Assembly (NCBI GenBank): GCA_023014335.1 | Contig: JAECYW010000021.1 | Span: forward strand, 496,001 to 560,000 | Reading direction: 5' to 3' | From: Galerina marginata | Lineage: Eukaryota; Basidiomycota; Agaricomycetes; Agaricales; Galerinaceae | DNA: 64,000 nucleotides | Part shown: positions 47,024 to 57,599 of the stretch, one piece after another | Position numbering within the stretch: the first letter of the stretch is position 1 | Layout: every line of letters starts with the position of its first letter | The notes under the pieces: generated by a model | Seen by the model: the letters and a program-made list of their open reading frames with translations, nothing else | Database searches by the model: none | Told to the model about the DNA's origin: nothing | Made by a program: the position numbers and the translations under genes

Positions 47024-49224
47024 TTAGCTCATTTGTTAAACTTTATGTACGAGTCGTACATAATGTGATTCAGGCCATCTAGAGTTTGAATTCCGGCCCA
47101 GAACAGGGGTCAAGCCACTCAAATTGGACTGCTATCTAAGCACTGCTAACATTGGATCTTAATTACGTCTAAACTAACCATGAACTTGTACCTTCAAGGC
47201 GTGAAAGGTTCTATCCACTTTCCTTTGTCCACTCAAACGTAAATTACTTGGAGTACTGTCCCATTCCGAGAGTTTGATCACTCTCATTTTACTGGCCCAA
47301 AACTTCATATACTGTAGTATTTCGATTAAATCCGGGTCCAGAAAAAAACGGGTGGGACGCGTGAGGTACAAATTGAATGAAATACTATAGTATTCTTACT
47401 GGAATAGACTATCAGAGTATCTATGCAAAGTGAGAGTAGAATAAGAATTGTCTGACGAAATCGAACCGGTCAAACTCCTGGAGTGGGATGGCACAAGTCG
47501 TAAAAGGTATAATTCACTCCCTATACTAAGCTAAGAGTCTCGTTATATGGCATTATGACTGTCAATCATAATATAAAGTTCAACTTTATACATGGGTGAT
47601 GAAGCTGAATTGAACTGGGTATTTTTCATGGCCCTCCTCTGCAGAGACACTTGAGATGCCGAATAGACTGACTGCCTTTGCCATCTGTTTTTTTGTCAGG
47701 CAGTCCCAAACTGAGTCGGTCATGAGCCCTCCATTCATAATCACTTGGGCACTTTTCTTTGGCAAGGTCCTTTTCTTCGCAGTTTGTGCAGCTATGAACA
47801 TTCCAATGAATGATGGACATCACTGAACGTCTTTAAATCACACCAGCTATACTCCATCTTTTCCTTCACTTCGGTCACTGTAATTTCTGGAAGTGCCCAG
47901 TTTAGGTCGGCCTTGCAGCCAAATCCGTTCAGAACTACTGGCTGGAACCGGTGGGTAGACTCGGGCATGCCCAAGTGAATCGACGAATCCTGTCCAAGTT
48001 GGAGAGCAAGAAAAATTTGTTGATGGACATATGTATGGGAAAGCGCACCATTATTGCATTCTTGTCCTCTATGTATGTGGTCTTTCATAAAACCTCCATA
48101 GGGCCCCTACGAGGCTCGATTATCCGGTCTTTGGGGTTGCGAATGACCCCGTGCCCAGCAACCCGGAATGTCGAACATTCATTTCGCAGTGCTCCGAGTG
48201 TGCCGTATTGTCGTATTTTTCCCAGACATTTTCTCAACCTTTGTATCCGCTCTGAGAGATGACAACGGCGGAGGTGTGTGTAGCGGGTGAGGACAGACAT
48301 AAACGGGGACTGGAGGCTGTGCAGCTGCATATTAGAGCCGTTTGTACTGGGCGCTGTCACCAGCTCTAAGTTGTCGTTTTGAATTTCAAAGTCCAATTCA
48401 TTCAGGCATGTCTGGAGCAAGGCGTTGAGCACACCTGAATTCTCCAACACTTCGTATGTGACTTCGCCATGATCATCTTTTACAAAGGTGAAAGGATGTT
48501 TATATTCCTCCTGAATGTCGTCGTAGAGGTCTAAATTCGATTCGTGCAATATCCTTCTTCGAATGTTTATTTTTTGTTTACTGTGACCGATTAGGAAAAG
48601 AAAGAAGTCGGTCCAATGGGTAGCAGACCGTAAGGCAGTCAAAACTAGAGCATTATAGCATAATCTGTTGGGACAAGGCGACCACCATTGCTCGCAAACA
48701 CAAGAGTGACGTCCTCCGTAGGTCGGATTGCAGGTTCGGATTTTCACTGTCAATGAAACCGTAGCCTGGATGAAAGATGTCGTTTGTTGACTGCTTGAAT
48801 TCTCGTAAAAGCAGCAGCTCTCAGAGAATGGTTTGGGATGAATCGAGGTTACATAACCACGGGCAGCTTCGCAGATTGCAATGGGCGGAATAAGGTTTAA
48901 TCACGACCGCTGTGTTAACAGGCTTCGAAACCACGAGAATTTGGGCCATGATACAACCTTTTTGTGTCAGAGTGTGCAGGAGGAACCGACGGAATCCATG
49001 CCTACTCCATGCGTATGTAGGAGAGCCAAGGAGCATAAAATAGTGTATACAACGCGTGTGTAATGGGGACAAGGCAAGCCAGTCGAGGTCGACAGTAAGT
49101 TAGGGCACACAGAAAGAGGAAGCGAAGGTTCTACACGACAATGTGAATCGAAGTCGCATGTAGACACGGTCAGAATGGACCAGATAGCACAGAGGGTTGA
49201 ACGAGTCGAACAAGCTATTCACAG
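47024..49224. other. 2.2-kb gene-poor island with palindromes and an unidentified ORF
   Basis: Between tRNA-Ser and the 3' end of HOP1. It holds perfect palindromes at 47043-47063 (21 nt, odd centre), 47381-47394 (14 nt) and 47572-47590 (19 nt, odd centre), and a minus-strand ORF at 48085-48753 that is listed separately. Shorter minus ORFs at 47586-48088 contain a few Cys pairs but no family I know. No tRNA, rRNA or terminal repeats were found in the rest. Confidence 0.5.
48085..48753 (-). CDS. unidentified ORF, about 222 codons, possibly a gene fragment
   Basis: The longest open frame in the island. It reads through FTFVKDDHGEVTYEVLENSG, VLNALLQTCLNELDFEIQND and YTHLRRCHLSERIQRLRKCL, with plausible amphipathic helices and normal composition, but I recognise no domain. 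The opening residue in this frame may not be ATG, and a Cys-rich start (CNPTYGGRHSCVCEQWW) could equally be upstream noise. It might be a decayed gene, part of a multi-exon gene reaching to about 47586 or 49070, or a transposon-derived fragment. Support is the open frame only. Confidence 0.3.
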   Translation of the reverse strand: MTVKIRTCNPTYGGRHSCVCEQWWSPCPNRLCYNALVLTALRSATHWTDFFLFLIGHSKQKINIRRRILHESNLDLYDDIQEEYKHPFTFVKDDHGEVTYEVLENSGVLNALLQTCLNELDFEIQNDNLELVTAPSTNGSNMQLHSLQSPFMSVLTRYTHLRRCHLSERIQRLRKCLGKIRQYGTLGALRNECSTFRVAGHGVIRNPKDRIIEPRRGPMEVL

Positions 49225-52200
49225 CTACTCGGCGAGATCCACCCCTATAGCAAGGGACATCTTTACTCTCTTCCTTGGTCGGGCAACATCCACAGTGCTG
49301 GCATGGTCCTCCGGCACCGGTCTCTTGTTGGGCGTTCCAATTCGAGGTACAGTTACTTCTTGAGTTTCTTCTTGCGTCTGTGTTTCCAAGGGGAACGGAC
49401 GAGCTGCAGACCTAGCTTCGTTGGTCTTTGAGAAGAGATTCAGCTTGGTTTCAAAACGATATTAAAAGTGTCGACACCATTTCCGATATACCCAGCTTCA
49501 GATTTTCCACGTCCTGGTCGTCCGGCTTGAAGTAGTCAAGGTATTCGCTCTTGACGAGAATCGCATCATTGAAAACATATCGCGGTCTTTGAATGTTCTT
49601 ACGCGTTTTCGCGTGCTTGCCTGCGCCTTTACTCTTGTTGTTCTTTCCCTTCTTCGAATGGCTTGTGATGGTAAGCCCCATGTCATCCAGCACCGTCGAC
49701 TCTCGTAGTACGAACTCTGGGGAAGCAATGGTTGGCCAGTCCAGGTAGAAAAGCTGAATTTCGCACCTTCAACTTCCAATCTTTTCAACATCTGTCCAGC
49801 CAAGATTACGTCGCCACCTGCAGCAATCCGTAAACATCAGAAAAACGCAACACATATTTGACCCACCAAATTCCTTGAGAAACTGGAAAGACGTGAATTT
49901 TTTGACAGAATGATTCTGGGCAACCTTTATCGCCCTCCTGCGTATCGATTGTGAGATCCCGTCATTTAACTCTAGAAGGAAGTCAAAACCTACCTCATGA
50001 GTGCGAGGTCCTTGTATTTTGAAAGCATACGGGGGTACAGATCGATCTTGATAAGCTCCCAAGTTATGTCGGCTCTCACTCGACAATCAAAACAGATAAA
50101 TTTGGATGGCATCCGTGGGTCGTCGTCGGAATGGTAACTAAAAGTCCAAAAAATGGCCCAGTAGATCCCAGTAGTTGCGAAAGAAAGGTCATTGTTCTTA
50201 CCCAACACACCTGGATATATGCGTCGGAATGAGTAGCCCTTTACAGAGGGAAACACGAACCAAACATGGAACCATCTTTTGCATCCGCCTTCACAATAAC
50301 AGCACATATCTTCCAGCTGAATGTGCGTATGTCGGATGTCGCACGATGTGTAATGGAAGAACTTACCGAAATATCGCAATCACATTGAAGGCCGTGGTCT
50401 TGTAATTCATGCTGTCGTCCAACGGTGGCGCTCCTGGTGCCCCTTACTTGTATTGCATCTTGCCTGAACGATTGGATTGATTCCAAGGGAGATGTTATCC
50501 TGGGCAAAGCTTGCGTTTCCAGATCTGAGAGGTAAGCTCAAAAAGAAGCATCGGATTTAAAAATGTTAGTGAGTACCTAGCATTTCATTATCACAATCCC
50601 CAGAAGTCCCGAGGCTCATGTTCTTTATCAAGTCAACATCGAAGTCGACAGCCGGGGACGTCGGTGCAGTTGAATTTGGAGAAAGCATTGATCGGTCTCC
50701 AGATGACGGAGTCGAGAGTGGTCCGGAGGCTGAGAAGCTCGATATAAATTCCGCGGAGCTGCAGGGTTCCAAGCGGCAACGCACCATTTTTTTTCGGGGT
50801 AAGAAACAAAGGCTGGGTCTCCTCGATGTTGACGTTTCCAGGGATTTCCTTCGCCACCTACAGCATTTGATAATCAGGAAAAACAGTTCTAGAACGAAAA
50901 AAGAAGTTACAATCTCATGCAGATGTCTTGGCACGTCTTCACACAGGCCAAAAAAATGCGCTTCCACCGTTTGTTCGTCAACGGGGAGGGCTTCAATATC
51001 TCCAGATTTATTTCTGACTCCAATAGGTGAGATGGAGTCGATCTTCACATAGTGTCCATCCGGATGCTTCACATATTCGTCGTCGTCGTCTCCTTCCGCG
51101 TCTGCATCAAGCTCGGCAGAGTCATCCACCGGCCAAACATGGTTCCTATGTTCCGCGTCAACTAACTGTTTGTCAGCTTGGTTCTTGCAAATGGCGGCCT
51201 CCTGAAGGGGCGTCAGGGTTGGGCGACCGGGGTGGATAGTTGTCCCAGAAAATGTGGCGTTGTCGTGCTCCGTCGAGGATGGTAGGTATGAGGCAATTGA
51301 CGTGACACTCAGTTTGATACTTTGGCTGATTTAGTGCCGCTTCAAATGTATGGTTTGGAAACCTACGAGTGATGGCCCGTATCAATCTTCCCGATGCTGC
51401 ACCTTTCTGGGATTTCGTCAAGGTCGTGGGTCATAAAAAACCATTTATCCTTTTCCACATCGCCAGCCTGAAAGTTGGGAGGTTCGTACTCCGACGGTGT
51501 TTCATCTGTGTAAAAAACTTTGAAAGTAGCAAAACGACGTCCTGGATTGCTACAAAATGAATGTAGTTGGCAGCGAATGATCAAGTCACTTACTCGGAAG
51601 GGAGTCCATGTGGTGCATAGTTTGAATCAAGGTTTTTAGCATTGCCTTGAGCAAAAGAAGTGAGGGTCGTATACATAATAGCGGTAGGGCTGTAAGCCTG
51701 GTTACCTTCACGCTCATTTTGACGTCCTTGAGTGTCGGGGCTTTTCCATTTCGAATCGCCCTTGCGACTGGGTCCTCAGCATTAGCCTTCTTCTTATCTT
51801 GACCCCCAACAAGGCTCATCACAGGGATTGATACGTCGCTGCCGGGAAGAGCGTGGTACTGTCATATAATGGTCATAAGTCCAAGTATGAACAGACGATC
51901 GTGTGACTTACCTTAAAGTTAAACGTGTAAGCCTCAACGATGCTGAGGTGCACGGGGTGTAAGCGTGAAGACTGAGGTTGATATGTGCGAATTCACTTAT
52001 TAGGGTCTTTGTTGTCCTACATATATGCGGTATTTAAATGTCAAAAAAGCGGCGTTAGAAGAACGAAGGACTCACCAGATAAATTGCGAAGATGAAACTT
52101 CTAAGGTAACGATTTTCAAGGGCGTCAAAGATTCCATATTCCTAGGAAAAGGGCTCTGGGGTGTTATAAACGACATAAAAAGACGCATATACCAAGTAGT

Positions 52201-52657
52201 TCAGTATCCTGTCGGCTTCATCTGTGTACCCTCTTGTTATAGTCTACAAAACGACCTGTCGCTTGTTTAATTCCGGGTTTAGATTGATGATTTACACACC
52301 ATGATCTTAAAACCGTTCACATTCCTGCGAGAGGCAATGCTATCCTGCGACCCATTTGGTTGGGATAGGCTCTGTTCAGAGGAATCGTCTATAGTGGTGA
52401 GGTGGTCTATGAGATTCCGACAATTAGCGACTGGCGTTGTGCACTGAAGCTACACCGGCCAAACTCGGAGTAAAGTTGTCTTCAGGTAATAAATTCCTAC
52501 GAACAACGAATTTAGTACTACGCACGAATGCAGGTGAGATTGAAGACCTAAGAAACGTGATAGCTCCAAGGCCAGCTCTGAGGAGGGTCTGCACGGCAGC
52601 CAGGCTCTGAGTTTGGGTGATAGCCAGCGTGGTGCTGCGAGTTTGTTGAGCCTGCAT
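49225..52657 (-). CDS. HOP1: Meiotic HORMA-domain protein with PHD-type zinc finger (Hop1)
   Basis: Starts at ATG 52655-52657 (MQAQQTRSTTLAITQTQSLA), then NLLPEDNFTPS, RRNVNGFKIM, RGYTDEADRILNYL, YGIFDALENRYLRSFIFAIY and IVEAYTFNFK, all HORMA-domain landmarks. Next come SLVGGQDKKKANAEDPVARA, ATFKVFYTDETPSEYEPPNF and DKWFFMTHDLDEIPERCSIG, an acidic linker, and a zinc module CDCDISV ... DMCCYCEGGCKRWFHVW leading to DPRMPSKFICFDCRVRADIT and KYKDLALMRRAIKVAQNHSV. The C-terminal exon ends with the closure-motif-like KRVKMSLAIGVDLAE and TAG 49225-49227. Hop1 coats meiotic chromosome axes, promotes Spo11 breaks and interhomologue bias. Many short introns; some joints are approximate. Confidence 0.9.
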
Positions 52658-52942
52658 GGCGATCGCGTAAGTATAGAGCTGAATGGAGGACGTAGACGTT
52701 GAGGTATAAGGAAGGAAATATAAAGGTTTCAGATCAGGGGTGAACGCGGTTCTCTGTGTCACATGACCGCGTAGGTTAGCCCCGATTCGGACACACTCAG
52801 CTGAGCTCTCTGACTTCGTTGTGACTTCGTCAGCTTCTCGCCTGCAGTCTTCAAGCGATGTTTGCAAAAGGGTGGGATATGACGAGATCAAAAGTGGAAT
52901 CATCAGCTGTCTGTTACAATACTCAGCGACGTACTTATAAGA

Positions 52943-54191
52943 TTAGACCAAAACAGTGTTAACCTCGAATTCGAAAGAAACGGAATTGCTGGCTGAAAGT
53001 CGCGGAAATTGCGTCTCAGGCAATTTTCGTAATGCAACCTCTAGCTCGTTATCACTCCTCCCAGACCTCGCAATCTCTATAGCCAAAGAAACGCGCTTCA
53101 ACGCAGACCACCCGGAGGATGTGAGTACTTCGTCAAGCCTACCCCAGTCATTTCCTCGGCTGCAACTTCCATCCGTCTGAACCAGGACTTTGATGAAGAT
53201 GCTTTCGATGATGCTTTTAACGTGCATGTCCTCGAGTTCGGAAGGAATACCGAATAGTGGGTCGTTGTCGTCGTCCTCAACATGGATATCCACAACAATG
53301 CTCTTCAGAGTCTGCATTGACGGCCGCAATATGTCAGCGAAATTGGGCTTAACCTGTCTGGGGTCCCATACTAGAGTAAAGCGGAAAATTAAAAACTTCA
53401 TTGGTTACAATGAGGTATAACTTACGTGATAGCTGTACATCGGTAAGCTTTTGACAATGCCTGAATAATTCCTGTGAGGCCACACCTTCATCAGGCTTTT
53501 CAATGGTCACTGCGATTTTTGACAGAGAGCCAAAATCAACAATCGGTTGTCCATCGGGACGGAGGGCTGTACAAATTTTCACGATAGCCGTGGCGGTCCC
53601 AATCCCCGCTACAAATCCATCCAATTGGATAGTGTGCTCGGGCAAAACAGCAGGAAAAGCCGTTTCGATTGACACGGTCGTATGGATGCCGATGTCCAAA
53701 TACTTCAGGTTAATGCAGGGTATAAGATCCGATACGACGAATTCGTTGATTCCGGATAGCTTGAAGTGAGTGAGGGTAGGAAGTTGTAACAGGTGAAGTA
53801 ATGCTGGTCGAATTGGGTTGTTGCTCCAGTCGAGTTTCGGCCTCCTGGCGTGCCGGACTGTAAAGGATTCTAGCCTAGAAATCCGTTGCAATGATTCCTG
53901 GATTGTTGGGCTAGCCAAGTCTGCAACAAGAATATTGTAATCCAACTTGCGAATGTAATCTGCGATTTCAGGCCGTTTGATAAGAAGTCGTTCAAGTGCA
54001 CGGGTAGCAGGAGAAGGAGCGTCGTGATCGTTGAGTATGACGGAAGCAAAGATATGTTTCCTGCAGATAGGAAGGAAGGCCTGGCAAAGTAGAGAACATG
54101 TTTTCAGTGTTAAATGACCGTCATCGTCTTCGGCGAGAGTGTCGATAATTATTTCTTGGATTTCGAGAGGAAATACGGAGGTTGAAGACAT
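52943..54191 (-). CDS. F-box/leucine-rich-type protein (mushroom-expanded family)
   Basis: Two exons on minus. ATG 54189-54191 starts MSSTSVFPLEIQEIIIDTLA, with EDDDGHLTLKTCSLLCQAFL and PICRKHIFASVIL completing an F-box-like helix pattern. The rest has repeated Leu-rich blocks such as LLHLLQLPTLTHFKLSGIN and LKYLDIGIHTTVSIETAFP. An intron (GTAAGT ... CTCTAG, about 53378-53427) joins QKLTDVQLS to WDPRQVKPNF. It ends SFEFEVNTVLV at the stop 52943. Such proteins number in the hundreds in Agaricomycete genomes; substrates are unknown. It lies between HOP1 and a MITE-like element. Confidence 0.8.
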
Positions 54192-54674
54192 TAGAACTTG
54201 TAGTGAACTTGTGGGTGTTGAGGTAGCAGATAGCCAACATATACACGGCGTTGACCCTCAGCGGGATCTTCAGGAAATATTTGACGACCCTGATGATCAT
54301 GTCCTGAAACATCAGCGCGTCAGCGCGCCACGTTGACATGTATAGACCATCAAAACTTCCCCTTTTATCGTTATGTATTCCCTGTGATGCAAGGCCAATT
54401 TTTTTGAACTGAGTGAGTGATTAATATTAATTTAGCTTTACTTCATTGTCTGGCTCAAAAGTCAATACTCAGTGAAAAGTTTTACCGAATAGCAGATAAT
54501 TCTGAATAATTTCTTGACGGTTTGCTCTTAGAAATTTACAACATCCTATCATAAGTATTGGGGTCCTTTGGGTTCAGGAACTTTCTGAAGATCGTTATTG
54601 TCCCGCAGATCCGGCTTGGATCCGGCGGTAGGGGTGATCCCCACGCGATGTAGCTTGTAACATCTGTACCGAGC

Positions 54675-54702
54675 TACAGGGTCTTGCATAAAAAAGTTCA
54701 GT
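54675..54702 (+). repeat. left terminal inverted repeat of MITE
   Basis: 28-nt arm, perfect inverted match to the arm at 54971-54998. Confidence 0.85.
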
Positions 54703-54970
54703 CGCATCAATTTCGTCGCGCTGGTTTGCACAGCCTTCCTGATACCCAAATCAGGAAAAAATTCTGGTTCTTCCCCTCCAAGGGGAGGAAAAGGCATGGA
54801 TTCTTTTGTCTGAACTCAGGTGGAGGGCCTTTTGTAGGCTTTCCGAGCCTTTTCTCGGAGTAAGGGCACGCCAGCGTCAGTTTTCTATGTTCTGATCCTC
54901 AGCCATTCTCAGCCAATTCTCCAAATTTAGAAATAACAGGGTCGGCGATTCAACCCGCACGAAATGATTT

Positions 54971-54998
54971 ACTGAACTTTTTTATGCAAGACCCTGTA
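54971..54998 (-). repeat. right terminal inverted repeat of MITE
   Basis: 28-nt arm, perfect inverted match to the arm at 54675-54702. Confidence 0.85.
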
Positions 54999-55278
54999 AC
55001 GACCGACCTACATTATTGGAATTTGGTTGGAATCTGTTGGAATCTGTTGGAATCATAGCTACGTTCTATTCTATGATCGCTATGAAACACCACTGGATGA
55101 AAATTCATTCCAAGGTCTCGAAACTCACATCGTATGTGCTCTTTGACTCTGCATTTCCCTATCCAACCAACCCCTGCACTACCCCTGCGAAATATATGAA
55201 AGATGGTATCCACCAAGTATCCACGGCCCATGCGGCTGTCATGGAATTTTCCCCATATGCCATCAACGAAAGCGCGCC

Positions 55279-55285
55279 TATAAAA
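55279..55285 (+). promoter_or_regulatory. TATA box of the histidine-rich secreted protein gene
   Basis: TATAAAA in a CG-rich flank (GCGCCTATAAAACCC), 173 bp before the ATG at 55452. A start site near 55310 would leave a 5' UTR of about 140 nt. TATA boxes are uncommon among this window's housekeeping genes, which suggests regulated high expression. Confidence 0.7.
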
Positions 55286-55451
55286 CCCAGCAGAATTCGT
55301 TCACGTTCCTCAGAGCAGGTTCTCTTCTACCATCACATCCCCTCTGCATTTTCCTGGCGCTGGTCACCAGAAGCATCTTCCTGTTCGTAATAAATCTCCG
55401 ATTTTTGCTATATGATTTTCTCCTGACATTTTTGTTTCCTTCTACCAGGAC

Positions 55452-56101
55452 ATGTATTCCATTCGTATCATCGCTGCAGTTCTCCTTGGATCCCTAGTGG
55501 TCAATGCCGCGCCTATGCCAGCTGTTGCCCCTCACCATGTCCAACCGGGCTCTGTGTTCACTGCGAAGCCAGCTCATTTTGATCCTCCTCTGGTAGTTAA
55601 CATATGAACTAGTTTTTTGACCTGACAATCTGACATGTTTGTGTAGCCCGGTCACTCTGGCCCTAGTGGACATAGGTCTCATCCTGTAGTTGCCCTTGGT
55701 CATCCAGACCACCAAGGTTGGGTACCTGTGGCCGCTGTTTCGCACAACCATCCTCCTCACATGCAAACTGCCGTTCACGATGCCCAACGTTATGACCACC
55801 ACACTCATGCTGACGGTCGCGGAGGCTTCAACCACGGTAGTCAAATCGCTGTCGGCAATCCAACCCATGTTCATGTCGATGATCTCCACCACGTGCACCC
55901 TGAAAGTAACTTGCCGCACCAGCTCCACCACACGGATACTCACAACTTGGTGAATGCCGTCCGTATGTCGAAGTCTTTTCTTTTATGAATTTCGGTTGTA
56001 ATCTGATCTCCCCTGTTATAGATCATGCCAGTGGATTCCGCTCAAACAATCCCCCTCACCCGGTTCCTGCCCCCCGAACCCCTCCTTGGCGTAAACACTA
56101 A
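55452..56101 (+). CDS. small secreted histidine-rich protein
   Basis: Three exons (55452-55592, 55647-55962, 56022-56101) total 537 nt, 178 residues. The N-terminus MYSIRIIAAVLLGSLVVNAA is a classic signal peptide with likely cleavage after NAA. The mature chain is very rich in His and Pro, with clusters such as VSHNHPPHMQT, RYDHHTHADGRGGFNHG, HVHVDDLHHVHPE and HQLHHTDTHN, and it lacks cysteines. It ends RTPPWRKH with TAA 56099-56101. No family is recognised. The His clusters could bind metal ions (inference). It has its own TATA box and sits about 450 bp downstream of a MITE-like element. I class it as a candidate secreted effector-like or cell-surface protein, unproven. Confidence 0.85.
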
Positions 56102-56795
56102 TTCGGACGTAGATAGATTACATATGGTCGTCTTTAATATACTCATTTTGCAGAGGACCCGCTGAGAACTTTAAATTTGGGAGTACTTAGGACATGTGTA
56201 ACAGGTATGTACGTTTGAGGAACTGAGATAGGGATGAAGTGCTGCTGCGGGTTTTGTATTTCTTGAGGATGATATAAATTGGCAGTCCGACTTGTCAGAA
56301 TTCCACGTAGACATGCTATCACTTGTCGGGTGTTTGAAAATGCACAACCTTCCAGTCCACCTCCAAGCTCCCAACTTGGCACGTTAGCACTAAAGATTGC
56401 CTCAGTACAGTGCTATCTGTATTTTTTGAGGAAAAACGACAGAAAATCTGCCAAAGACCTCAACTTTTCAGCCAAAAATTATGATGAAAAACAGCTTTCA
56501 GCAGCCCGCAAGCATGCTTTTATGAATTACAGACGAGTTCACGTTGAGCTATAATGTAAATTGATGGCCCGATTGTCAAACACACGACAAGTCATAGGAC
56601 AATTAAACCTCTGGCAAGGTTAGTATGACTGTGGTAGAGTATATGGAGAAGGTCAGACTAACATCAAGGCGGAATAGTTAGGTTGATCAAAAGCGCGCGT
56701 CTATTAAATAATTCGGTAAGCACAGTCTAAGGTGTCGACACGAGGCCTACTGGTTTGTATTCCACCCGAAGCACGATACGAACAAAAGCAGCAAT
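56102..56795. other. convergent intergenic region
   Basis: 694 bp between the secreted-protein gene and TRS23. An open frame at 56279-56554 (plus) has no recognisable features. Nothing else is supported. Confidence 0.5.
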
Positions 56796-57368
56796 TTACT
56801 GCCCGGTCCCAATGAGCGAGCTTATACGAGTGTCAAATCCCTCGCTTCTAATCGGCATCTCTGGTGTGTGAAAGGGATTCTTCATTACCGCGTCCGCATA
56901 GATATCATAGGCCTTCTGGAGAACAGTGTCTGCAGTAGTATCCGCCAGTGAGGTCAATAACACGAACTTGGTCCCTAATCAATGTAAGGCATGAATCCAA
57001 CGGTGGAACAGACGGGGAGAGAGGACTAAAACCAACCAGTTACAGTCAACAAAACGTTCATCTTGAACGTCTCCGCCTCAATGACCTGGACGCCTGAACT
57101 TGACCCCATGGGAGAGAGTCGACTTGTGATGGCGTGGATACCATGCAAAGTACCAGCAAGGACTAAATATTCGTTGGAGGTAAGAGGGGCAAGGCCATCT
57201 GAGAGCCGATTAGACATTCGTCAGACAATTCCTCGATGCGAAGGACCTGCAAAGTTGCGCTGATACACCAGGCCGCCTGCTTTATTGATGACCTACAGTT
57301 GCATGGTTAGAATATAAACAAATGACGACAGGTGAAGGGAGACTAGCCCAAAGACCAAAGATAGGCAT
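56796..57368 (-). CDS. TRS23: TRAPP complex subunit TRS23/TRAPPC4 (sybindin-like)
   Basis: Starts at ATG 57366-57368 (MPIFGLW) and continues after an intron with [15 protein letters not shown], the standard sybindin opening. The middle exon gives [31 protein letters not shown] and [19 protein letters not shown]. The last exon reads [50 protein letters not shown] and ends at TAA 56796-56798. At about 145 residues it matches the usual length of TRAPPC4. It is a longin-fold core subunit of TRAPP, the GEF for Ypt1/Rab1 at the Golgi. It is divergent from the glutaminyl cyclase gene. Confidence 0.92.
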
Positions 57369-57599
57369 GTTGATGGCTATTGCGTAGATATCAAATCTTC
57401 AGCCCAGTGCTCACCAGGTGCTCAGAGTAGCAATTCGTGAAGAAACGAGGTGGAAAGGATGGACAGGGCGGAGATCAGCACATGACCGGTGTTAATCGTG
57501 AACTGCCAGCACAATTTGAGTCTTCAGACTCTTCACCGAACGTCACCGTCTTCGGACACTATCACCTCTGCCTTCCACAACACAACCTTGTCCTACTGT

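Larger units (their letters stand above)
54675..54998. mobile_element. MITE-like element with 28-bp perfect terminal inverted repeats
   Basis: The 28 nt at 54675-54702 are the exact reverse complement of 54971-54998. Each end reads TACAGGGTCTTGCAT going inward, so the ends can be seen as TA target duplications flanking CAGGGTCTTGCAT..., the layout expected for Tc1/mariner-type elements. The interior of about 270 bp has no transposase ORF, so this would be non-autonomous. It is in the intergenic space between the F-box gene and the secreted protein gene. Confidence 0.75.

Noticed and set aside
52424..52903. 159-codon minus ORF over the HOP1 start
   Set aside because: The useful part begins at the internal ATG 52657; the segment upstream has no HORMA similarity and is likely promoter/5' UTR.
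55016..55390. ORF of 124 codons upstream of the secreted protein
   Set aside because: It spans the TATA box and the expected transcription start of the downstream gene and has no domain or signal peptide. It begins just outside the MITE and is probably non-coding.
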